This document shows positions 1-5,208 of a DNA stretch of 5,208 nt, in pieces; position 1 is the stretch's first letter, and every line of letters begins with the position of its first letter. This DNA is from an uncultured Bacteroidota bacterium. Lineage in GTDB: Bacteria; Bacteroidota; Bacteroidia; Chitinophagales; Chitinophagaceae. A model generated the notes under the pieces. That model did not search any database. It was not told the DNA's origin and saw only the letters and a list, made by a program, of their open reading frames with translations. Location of the stretch: contig CAINOM010000350.1 of the NCBI GenBank assembly GCA_903851455.1, positions 1 through 5,208 on the forward strand, read 5' to 3'. Both the position numbers and the translations under genes were made by a program.

Positions 1-2
1 AA

Positions 3-158
3 GAGCTGGACGACCTGAAAGGCGAGGAGCTGATACTACATTGCAAAGCAGGCAGCCGAAGCGCCCAGGCGTGCATGATTCTGGAGCAATTAGGATTTAC
101 CAATGTGGTGAATGTTACCGGTGGTATGATGGCCTGGCAGAAAATGATCGCAGGGTAA
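3..158 (+). CDS. Rhodanese-domain protein, C-terminal part (5' end outside window)
   Basis: The frame enters from the left edge and ends at TAA 156-158, giving 51 C-terminal residues. They contain the rhodanese active-site loop HCKAGSRS, with the catalytic Cys at 42-44 as the first residue of the C-x-x-G-x-R-S motif. The typical end of a single rhodanese domain follows: a helix (SAQACMILEQLGF), a short strand (NVVNVTGG) and the closing GGMMAWQ. In this family the Cys carries a persulfide and passes sulfane sulfur to an acceptor such as cyanide, a thiol or a partner protein. The protein ends soon after the GGxxAW motif, so the rhodanese domain is C-terminal. Whether it stands alone (about 100 residues) or is fused to an upstream domain, as in MoeB/ThiF-rhodanese or metallo-beta-lactamase-rhodanese proteins, cannot be told from this window. 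The partner and acceptor are unknown. Confidence 0.93.
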   Translation, partial: ELDDLKGEELILHCKAGSRSAQACMILEQLGFTNVVNVTGGMMAWQKMIAG

Positions 159-187
159 TCTTTTTGTTTATTATTACTGTATAATTT

Positions 188-247
188 TATTGTAATAGCA
201 TTACTTCGTAAGATTATTTCGCTATTTTTGCTATGAGGTATTGTAAT
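188..247. repeat. Short direct repeat TATTGTAAT in the leader of the barrel gene
   Basis: The 9-mer TATTGTAAT occurs exactly at 188-196 and 239-247, 51 bp apart start to start. The inverted core occurs as ATTAC at 200-204, forming GTAAT-AGC-ATTAC with the first copy, and as ATTACA at 272-277. The spacing is close to five helical turns, which would suit a DNA-binding protein. The region is AT-rich, so chance is a real alternative. No regulator is known from the sequence. Confidence 0.25.
223..230 (+). promoter_or_regulatory. Candidate Bacteroidota -7 promoter box for the outer-membrane protein gene
   Basis: TATTTTTG fits the TAnnTTTG -7 consensus of the primary sigma factor of Bacteroidota and is followed by C, as is common. 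No clear TTTG -33 box lies at the expected distance; the nearest are TTAC at 201-204 and TTCG at 205-208. If used, transcription would start near 236-238 and leave a leader of about 130 nt before the ATG at 366. It lies between the two TATTGTAAT repeats. It is supported by a motif match only. Confidence 0.3.
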
Positions 248-365
248 TTCATGGCCCTGTTTAGCATTTTCATTACATTCGATTAATATCGATAGGTAGA
301 AAGTGTTGATCGGGCAGGTGAAAGGGATGAAACCAGTAGTTTGCGTCTAAAAAATTTGAATAATT

Positions 366-1484
366 ATGCGGATTTTTACCTTGATATCTTTAATGTTCCT
401 GGCAGGTGTTTACAGTGCTACCGGGCAGGTGAGAAGTGAGTATTTTCGCAGTTTATTTATTGATATTGATGGCAATGCCGGCCTGATGACCGACAAAATA
501 AAATCCAATCCTTTTTCCACCAACTACACTGACGCTATCAATAATTCCTACCAGGGCAAACTGAAATATACAAAGGGTATGTCGGTAGGCTATGAAGCGC
601 ATCTCGGTTACTATTTCGACAAAAAAAGAAGGTTTGGCGTTTCATCAGGCATTAATACTTATCTGCAGTTTGGCCGGCTCGGTATGGATTCTTTCCATGT
701 TGAGTTTAAGAAAGCAACCGAGGCGGGCGATGGCTATTTCCGCCAGTTGATCTCTACAGATCATGCTATCAGCGAGCGGATAACCATGAAGAACATGAGC
801 ATACCGCTTTTGCTGATGTACAAGTACGTATATAATGACAACCTGTTCTTCAGCGTTTGTGCGGGAGTAGTCTACAATATCAAATCAAGCAGTACGTACA
901 AGACCAATGCTAACTTCGATTACGAGGCGCTTTACCAGTTCGAAGGCAACACCCCTGTTTACGATAATTCTCTTATCCCCGACAGCACTGATTTTCCGGT
1001 TACCAAAAAAGGATATAATGCATTCCTCACAAAGTATCCGAATAGCGCTACACTGAATGAGTTTTTCAAATTCCAGGATAGTGTAGGTGTGGCTAAAGGA
1101 TCGGTAGGGCTTAACGAAAGCCCCAACAAAACCACTGGCATGGTAAAGTATTCAACCGGCTCATTGGGTTATACTGCTGAGATCGCGGCCAATTACCGCC
1201 TGATGAAGAATATCTACCTCAGGGGTGGTATCTATTACACAGCATTATCTTTCAAAAATCCTAGCAACAATAGCTCTGAAAGGCTTACAGATGCCAAGGT
1301 GCAGGGCAAGCCCGGTCAGGACCTTGGTGTTACTTACAACTCATTGCTGAGCGAGGTGACTTCGCTCAATGGTAACAACTACGGCATTACTATCGGAGTG
1401 CGCGTATACCTGAACAAGACTGCCTGGAAATACATGGAGCCTGATATGGACCGCATCACTCCGGAAGGCCCGAGAGCAAGGTAA
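366..1484 (+). CDS. Secreted outer-membrane beta-barrel protein of unknown function
   Basis: The 372-residue product starts with a Sec signal peptide: MR, a hydrophobic core at residues 3-16, and probable cleavage after A-T-G, before Gln21, as is frequent in Bacteroidota. The mature part alternates hydrophobic and polar residues in strand-like segments rich in Tyr, Phe and Gly, at about 28-40, 70-115, 136-180, 262-298 and 334-350. The last ends in ITIGVRVYL, typical of a closing barrel strand. This suggests a small barrel of roughly eight strands (inference). A polar stretch of about 75 residues (183-258) probably forms a long outer loop. A 22-residue polar tail follows the last strand. It has no plug, TonB box, OmpA peptidoglycan-binding domain or type IX secretion tail. 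An in-frame TGA at 357-359 makes ATG 366 the first possible start; there is no Shine-Dalgarno, as is normal here. A terminator follows, so it is probably monocistronic. No specific substrate can be assigned. Confidence 0.85.
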   Translation: MRIFTLISLMFLAGVYSATGQVRSEYFRSLFIDIDGNAGLMTDKIKSNPFSTNYTDAINNSYQGKLKYTKGMSVGYEAHLGYYFDKKRRFGVSSGINTYLQFGRLGMDSFHVEFKKATEAGDGYFRQLISTDHAISERITMKNMSIPLLLMYKYVYNDNLFFSVCAGVVYNIKSSSTYKTNANFDYEALYQFEGNTPVYDNSLIPDSTDFPVTKKGYNAFLTKYPNSATLNEFFKFQDSVGVAKGSVGLNESPNKTTGMVKYSTGSLGYTAEIAANYRLMKNIYLRGGIYYTALSFKNPSNNSSERLTDAKVQGKPGQDLGVTYNSLLSEVTSLNGNNYGITIGVRVYLNKTAWKYMEPDMDRITPEGPRAR

Positions 1485-1528
1485 TTTCACCAGTGGTATT
1501 TCTAATGTGTTCTAATATTCTTTCAAGA

Positions 1529-1556
1529 GCCGTTGCAATGCAGCGGCCTTTTTTTT
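1529..1556 (+). terminator. Rho-independent terminator after the beta-barrel gene
   Basis: The stem is formed by GCCGTTGC (1529-1536) and GCAGCGGC (1540-1547). All eight pairs form, one of them a G-U wobble, around a 3-nt AAT loop. One C and then eight T (1549-1556) follow. It lies 45 bp past the stop codon of the barrel gene and ends that transcript before the oxidoreductase gene. The reverse strand has no comparable T-tract, so it acts in the + direction only. Confidence 0.9.
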
Positions 1557-1651
1557 GAAGTTATCGTTCGCATTCCGGCTTTTATGTTCCACAGAATACT
1601 ACTATAAGAAAGAATAATGCCGCTTTTCTTTTTTGCTCCAATTTTTATACT

Positions 1652-1667
1652 AATTTTCGTGAAAATT
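1652..1667. promoter_or_regulatory. Perfect 7-bp inverted repeat just upstream of the oxidoreductase start (possible operator)
   Basis: AATTTTC (1652-1658) and GAAAATT (1661-1667) are exact reverse complements separated by GT. The element ends 5 bp before ATG 1673. A 2-nt spacer is too small for a good RNA hairpin loop, so a binding site for a dimeric regulator is the likelier reading, if it is functional. TAATTTTC at 1651-1658 is one base away from the TAnnTTTG -7 box, so an occupied palindrome would cover the possible promoter. The arms are AT-rich, so chance remains possible. Confidence 0.3.
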
Positions 1668-1672
1668 GTTTT

Positions 1673-2317
1673 ATGAAAAAGATCGGCATTATAGGTTCCG
1701 GGGTTGTGGCAAAAGCGTTAGGAAATGGGTTTCTCAAGCATGGTTATGAAGTAATGCTTAGCTCACGCGACTTATCGAAGCTTAAGGACTGGAAAGACAA
1801 AGCAGGGGCCCATGCACATACCGGCAGCTTTGAAGATGCCGCAAAGTTTGGGAAGACTGTAGTGCTTGCGGTAAAGGGTAGTGGCGCTGTAGAGGCGGTA
1901 GAACAGGCCGGCCCGCAAAACCTTCAGTGGAAGACTGTAATAGATACGACCAACCCTATAGAAGCCGCACCACCTGAAAACGGAGTTCTAAAATACTTTA
2001 CCAACAATGAAGAATCGCTGATGGAGCGCCTGCAAACGCAATTCCCTGAAGTGCATTTTGTAAAGGCGTTCAATAGCATCGGCAATGCGTTTATGGTAGA
2101 CCCATCTTTCAAGGAAAAGCCTACCATGTTTATCTGTGGTAATAATGATGCTTCCAAAAAAACGGTTTACGATATATTGGAGCAATTTGGCTGGGATATT
2201 TCGGATATGGGCAAGGATACTGCCGCCCGGGCTATTGAACCATTGTGTATGCTTTGGTGCATACCAGGTATGCTGCAGGGGCAGTGGAACCATGCGTTCC
2301 GTTTGATCAAAGCCTGA
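1673..2317 (+). CDS. NADP-binding Rossmann oxidoreductase, COG2085 / 'F420 reductase-like' family
   Basis: The 214-residue cytoplasmic protein opens with a Rossmann strand and the glycine motif G8-S-G10-V-V-A13. A second strand ends in S30-S31-R32-D33; Arg after this strand usually marks preference for the NADP(H) 2'-phosphate. Further family landmarks are VVLAVKG (63-69), the D91-T-T-N-P-I96 motif, V130-K-A-F-N134, and a C-terminal A186-I-E-P-L-C-M-L-W-C segment that packs on the nucleotide site. Length and motif order match the predicted dinucleotide-binding enzymes often labelled 'NADPH-dependent F420 reductase'. That label should not be taken literally, because Bacteroidota generally do not make F420 and the true substrate is unknown. 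A fused domain, such as a ferric reductase, is absent. ATG 1673 starts directly at the first strand, with no Shine-Dalgarno. The ABC ATPase gene follows after 36 bp without a terminator, so co-transcription is possible. Confidence 0.88.
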   Translation: MKKIGIIGSGVVAKALGNGFLKHGYEVMLSSRDLSKLKDWKDKAGAHAHTGSFEDAAKFGKTVVLAVKGSGAVEAVEQAGPQNLQWKTVIDTTNPIEAAPPENGVLKYFTNNEESLMERLQTQFPEVHFVKAFNSIGNAFMVDPSFKEKPTMFICGNNDASKKTVYDILEQFGWDISDMGKDTAARAIEPLCMLWCIPGMLQGQWNHAFRLIKA

Positions 2318-2353
2318 TCTTCATTTTAAAATCCTGCCATAAGGCATGTGTAT

Positions 2354-3133
2354 ATGGAACCAATCATTACAGTTCGGGGGCTAAAGAAAAGCTACGGCGA
2401 CAAGGTCGTACTGAAGGATATTAACCTCGATATCTATCCCGGGAAGATAATAGGGTATATAGGCCCTAACGGTGCGGGTAAGTCGACGACCGTGAAGATA
2501 CTTACAGGTATCATACAGGACTATGAGGGGCAGGTGATGGTTTCCGGAAAGAACCTGCGAGATAACATACTGGATGTAAAAAGTAAAGTAGGCTACATAC
2601 CCGAACTTGCAGAATTGTATGACCTGCTTACACCGCGTGAATACCTTTCGTTCATCGGTAAGTTGTATCACCTTCACGACGATATTATTGAGGAGCGATC
2701 AAGAAAGATGCTCGAATCGTTTGGCCTGTCTGATAATATTGATCAGCGTATGGACAGCTTCTCTAAGGGGATGAAGCAAAAAGTGCTGATCACATCGGGC
2801 TTGCTGCATAATCCAACAATTGTGATCATGGACGAACCACTTTCCGGCCTCGATGCAAATGCCGTGATACTGGTAAAGGAATTGTTGCAGGCATTGAAGC
2901 AGGAAGGCAAGACGATATTTTACTGTTCGCACATGATGGATGTGGTGGAGAAGGTATCAGACCGGATAGTGCTGATCAACAACGGAAGCATAATAGCCGA
3001 TGGTACGATAGACGAACTGCGGCAAAATAATGCCGATACACTGGAGCAAATATTCTCCCGGCTTACCTCCAGCGGCAACCAGGTGCAGCGCGCCGACGAT
3101 CTTGCGGCGGCGATGAATGACAGGGTAAGTTGA
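2354..3133 (+). CDS. ABC-2 type exporter, ATP-binding subunit
   Basis: The 259-residue nucleotide-binding protein has every ABC motif in order, numbered from ATG 2354. These are the A-loop Tyr14 in KKSYGD, Walker A GPNGAGKST (37-45), a Q-loop reading GYIPE with Glu84 in place of Gln, the signature FSKGMKQK (136-143), Walker B IVIMDE (156-161) with catalytic Glu161, the D-loop SGLD (164-167) and the switch His193 in CSH. The GY(I/L)PE and SKGMKQ variants are usual in ATPases of ABC-2 exporters, so this is an export system rather than an importer. It powers the permease encoded 50 bp downstream, at the inner face of the cytoplasmic membrane. The frame could also start at GTG 2348. ATG 2354 is preferred because AAGG at 2341-2344 lies 9 bp before it but only 3 bp before the GTG, and homology begins at IITVRGL. 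The substrate is unknown. Confidence 0.93.
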   Translation: MEPIITVRGLKKSYGDKVVLKDINLDIYPGKIIGYIGPNGAGKSTTVKILTGIIQDYEGQVMVSGKNLRDNILDVKSKVGYIPELAELYDLLTPREYLSFIGKLYHLHDDIIEERSRKMLESFGLSDNIDQRMDSFSKGMKQKVLITSGLLHNPTIVIMDEPLSGLDANAVILVKELLQALKQEGKTIFYCSHMMDVVEKVSDRIVLINNGSIIADGTIDELRQNNADTLEQIFSRLTSSGNQVQRADDLAAAMNDRVS

Positions 3134-3183
3134 TAGGTTGATGGGTTTCGCTTTAAATGGCTTTCTACTTTTTACTTTAGACG

Positions 3184-4866
3184 ATGATAAATAAGCTTTT
3201 ACTGAGACTGGTGATGTTGCCATCTGCGTTGTGGCAGAGCATGGGCGCCGATGTGGTACAGTTGCGCGCCATCCTGCAGGTCCGGCTTACGATGGATGAC
3301 CGAAAGCCAATGTCTATCGGCCGGCAGCAAAAGAAAGGGCGCAAGAGCTACAGCATGGTGAGCGTTTTTATGTATTGCGTGCTCGGTTGTTTTTACATGT
3401 TTCCGTTACTTGCTGTCGGGGACCGTATACTGTCGCTCACCATGTACTTTTCGTTGTTCCTGACCATAATGACGCTAATGCTGCTCACGGACTTTTCAAG
3501 TGTTCTTTTTGATGCCCGTGATAAATACATTCTCTTTCCCAGGCCCGTAAATGATCGCACCCTTGTGCTTGGCCGCCTGCTGCACGTATTTGTTTACCTG
3601 TTCCGGATCATAGTGCCTATGTCGGTGCCGGGATGGATCGTCTTAGGATTAAGAGATGGCTGGAAGTCTGCATTGTTGTTTCCGCTACCGGTGCTGCTGC
3701 TGGTATGCATGGTGTTGTTTTTTGTAAACGGTATATACATGCTGGTGCTGAAACTCGTAAAGCCGGAAAAATTCAAAGATGTTATCAACTATTTCCAGGT
3801 ACTGGCATCTGTTGTCTTTTTTGCCTGCGTTTATTTATTGCCCCGCTTTTTCGACAGCGAGCATACACACGATTTCAACATACTCAACTACCCATGGGTG
3901 CGTTATACGCCGTCATACTGGCTGGCTTTGTGCTGGTCGTGGATCGGCTACCCGGTAGCACTTGCGGGCACGGCTGTGCTCAGTGCCTTGGCGGTTGTAT
4001 GCCCTGTAGTATGTCTCTATGTATTGATAAGATGGCTCTCCCCGGCCTTTTCAAGACGTATCGCAGGTATTGATGCGGTAGATGTAGCCGAGAGTAAAGC
4101 CCCCGGTATAAAACGTGAAGCGCCCGGTAAGTTTTATCAAAAGCTTGCTTACGCATTTAACAGAAGCGATGACGCCCGTGCGGGGTTCATGATCGCCTGG
4201 CTGCAATCATCACGCAGCCGCGCATTCCGCATGCGGGTGTACCCCACGTTTGCATTTATTCCCATGTACTTTGTTTACCTGCTCACCGAAAATCACACAT
4301 CATTTACCCACGCCATGCTCCACCTGGCCGATCGTCCCAAGCACTTGTTTTTGTTGTACACGTCCTCGTTTGTAATGATAACTGCGCTTAGTTACCTCAC
4401 CATGTCGGACCAGTATAAGGCGGCATGGGTGTACTATGCAACTCCGGTGCGGGTGCCCGGCAAAATAATGATCGGTGCATTCAAAGCCATCTGGATCAAG
4501 TATTTTCTGCCGTTCTTTCTCCTCATCGCCACTTTTGTGTTATACGTCTGGGGTTTGCGGGTTATTTCCGATGTAGTTCTTGCCCTGGTAAACGTAACAT
4601 TATTTGTTTCGTGTATCGCGCGTTTAAGTCACAGGCAACTGCCGTTTTCAACTATGGAGCAGATGAAGGACAGGGGTGGTCGCATTCTCAAGTCGTTCCT
4701 TGTCATGCTGATCCCCTTCACGCTTGGTATCGGCCATTATTTCTCGCTCAATTTGTTATGGTTGAAAATGCTTTTCCTGGTGCTTTCCGCAATTTTACTT
4801 TGGTTGGTGGCCGATAGCTATGGCAATACCAGCTGGGAAAATATGCTGCAGAGCGAGATCGAATAA
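3184..4866 (+). CDS. ABC-2 type exporter permease, 12-TM single chain (two fused halves)
   Basis: This 560-residue integral membrane protein is encoded 50 bp after the ATPase gene and is its probable membrane partner. Hydrophobic segments lie near residues 56-77, 82-104, 132-155, 163-190, 203-220, 255-284, 351-368, 388-406, 434-457, 461-482, 501-520 and 523-543, about twelve in all. They fall into two sets of six, joined by a polar linker (about 287-345). Each half has an amphipathic stretch before its first TM (LRAILQVRL at 28-36, ARAGFMIAWL at 331-340) and a cytosolic loop between TM2 and TM3 with a Pro-Val pair, at 121-122 and 421-422. Such loops (L-P-x-S-like) are common in ABC-2 permeases, so this chain probably replaces the usual homodimer. 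The start at ATG 3184 is the earliest possible, because TAG lies in frame at 3178-3180. There is no Shine-Dalgarno. Ends at TAA with no evident terminator. The substrate is unknown. Confidence 0.85.
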   Translation: MINKLLLRLVMLPSALWQSMGADVVQLRAILQVRLTMDDRKPMSIGRQQKKGRKSYSMVSVFMYCVLGCFYMFPLLAVGDRILSLTMYFSLFLTIMTLMLLTDFSSVLFDARDKYILFPRPVNDRTLVLGRLLHVFVYLFRIIVPMSVPGWIVLGLRDGWKSALLFPLPVLLLVCMVLFFVNGIYMLVLKLVKPEKFKDVINYFQVLASVVFFACVYLLPRFFDSEHTHDFNILNYPWVRYTPSYWLALCWSWIGYPVALAGTAVLSALAVVCPVVCLYVLIRWLSPAFSRRIAGIDAVDVAESKAPGIKREAPGKFYQKLAYAFNRSDDARAGFMIAWLQSSRSRAFRMRVYPTFAFIPMYFVYLLTENHTSFTHAMLHLADRPKHLFLLYTSSFVMITALSYLTMSDQYKAAWVYYATPVRVPGKIMIGAFKAIWIKYFLPFFLLIATFVLYVWGLRVISDVVLALVNVTLFVSCIARLSHRQLPFSTMEQMKDRGGRILKSFLVMLIPFTLGIGHYFSLNLLWLKMLFLVLSAILLWLVADSYGNTSWENMLQSEIE

Positions 4867-4896
4867 TTCCTTCATCTCCGCTAACGCCGAAATTGC

Positions 4897-4904
4897 TATT
4901 TTTA
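4897..4904 (+). promoter_or_regulatory. Weak candidate -7 box before the M1 peptidase gene
   Basis: TATTTTTA differs from the Bacteroidota TAnnTTTG box only in the last base, and its left flank GCTATTTTT matches that of the better box at 222-230. It would place the transcript start about 13 nt before ATG 4922. No TTTG -33 element is visible upstream. The peptidase gene could instead be read from the permease transcript, since no terminator separates them. Confidence 0.2.
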
Positions 4905-4921
4905 CCCGCTCATTTACGTTT

Positions 4922-5208
4922 ATGTTAAGAACCAGTTTTATATTATTTGTCATCTTCATTACGGCAGGCGCCTGCGTTAATAAGAATGCCGTTACAAACA
5001 CACCCAGTATGGTGGACTCAATGATACTCAAGGACGATCATACACTGTCTAATGCCGCCTATATAGATATGCAGCACCTTGACCTTGATATAGCAGTGGA
5101 CATGGACAAAAAGCAGATATCCGGCTCAGCGCAGTGGCAGATAAACAATAAGTGCAAAGTAAAGGAACTGGTGCTGGATACTTATGATCTCACCATTGAT
5201 ACGGTATT
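4922..5208 (+). CDS. M1-family metallopeptidase (aminopeptidase N / LTA4 hydrolase type), probable lipoprotein, N-terminal part
   Basis: Ninety-five residues are visible before the right edge. Residues 1-17 form a signal sequence (MLRT, then a hydrophobic core) ending in T-A-G-A before Cys18. This looks like a lipoprotein signal, though Ala rather than Leu/Val/Ile at -3 is not the commonest lipobox. A polar linker follows, then D39-H-T-L-S-N44, the strand HLDLDIAVDMDKKQISGSA (52-70), and KELVLDTYDLTIDTV (81-95). This is the opening pattern of the N-terminal beta-domain of M1 peptidases: DxHSxxN, a HLxLDLxVDF-like strand, SGxA, then LDTxxLxI. The zinc site HExxH-E and the GxMEN motif would lie beyond the window, so activity cannot be judged. 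A member of this type would trim N-terminal residues from peptides, here probably in the periplasm while membrane-anchored. ATG 4922 is preferred because it begins the signal peptide. Confidence 0.85.
   Translation, partial: MLRTSFILFVIFITAGACVNKNAVTNTPSMVDSMILKDDHTLSNAAYIDMQHLDLDIAVDMDKKQISGSAQWQINNKCKVKELVLDTYDLTIDTV

Noticed and set aside
159..200. T-rich stretch after the rhodanese stop codon as an intrinsic terminator
   Set aside because: TCTTTTTG is present, but no stable GC-rich stem precedes it, so termination there cannot be supported.
351..358. AAAATTTG just before ATG 366 as a -7 promoter box
   Set aside because: It lacks the initial T of TAnnTTTG and no -33 box is suitably placed. 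It would put the transcript start within a few bases of the start codon.
1500..1516. TTCTAAT repeated twice 10 bp apart after the barrel gene
   Set aside because: A 7-mer in AT-rich DNA between a stop codon and a terminator, with no promoter context. It is most likely chance.
1988..2293. 101-codon open frame on the - strand opposite the oxidoreductase gene
   Set aside because: The composition is that of an antisense shadow, and the + frame carries clear Rossmann motifs throughout.
3633..4073. 146-codon open frame on the + strand inside the permease gene
   Set aside because: It overlaps the permease in another frame. Its translation is Cys/Gly/Arg-rich without a domain pattern, while the permease frame shows a coherent membrane protein. 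It is a shadow frame.
4852..4882. Imperfect hairpin AGCGAGAT / ATCTCCGCT across the permease stop codon, as a terminator
   Set aside because: The stem has a bulged C and a 14-nt loop, and no T-tract follows (the next bases are AACGCCGAAATTG). It does not qualify as an intrinsic terminator.
4795..5031. 78-codon open frame on the - strand spanning the permease-peptidase junction
   Set aside because: It lies opposite the M1 peptidase start and the permease end, both of which have strong protein-level support. It has no recognisable motif or separate promoter.

Overview
The window looks like ordinary chromosomal DNA of a Bacteroidota bacterium, possibly from the Chitinophagaceae/Sphingobacteriales side; the exact taxon is inference. 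Supporting signs are the nearly complete lack of Shine-Dalgarno sequences, AT-rich leaders with a TAnnTTTG-like box, an outer-membrane barrel protein with a signal peptide probably cleaved before Gln, and a probable lipoprotein M1 peptidase. All genes lie on the + strand. No tRNA, rRNA, CRISPR array, insertion sequence or phage gene was seen.

Layout. The left edge (to 158) holds the C-terminal half of a rhodanese-domain protein with an intact active-site loop. A 207-bp AT-rich gap (159-365) has several short repeats and one candidate promoter. A secreted outer-membrane beta-barrel protein follows (366-1484), closed by a clear intrinsic terminator (1529-1556). After a second leader with a palindrome just before the start codon comes an NADP-binding Rossmann oxidoreductase of the COG2085 type (1673-2317). 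An ABC exporter ATPase (2354-3133) and a 560-residue membrane permease (3184-4866) then form an ATPase-permease pair. The right edge holds the N-terminus of an M1-type metallopeptidase, probably a lipoprotein (from 4922).

How the genes work together. The terminator at 1529-1556 separates the barrel gene from what follows. The oxidoreductase, ATPase and permease are spaced 36 and 50 bp apart with no terminator between them, so they could be one transcript. The ATPase and permease almost certainly form one ABC-2 type exporter. The permease appears to be two fused 6-TM halves, so one chain could supply the whole membrane domain. The exporter's substrate cannot be read from the sequence, and nothing shows that the oxidoreductase or peptidase acts with it.

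I did not find a convincing undescribed system. The best leads are the duplicated architecture of the permease and the operator-like palindrome before the oxidoreductase.
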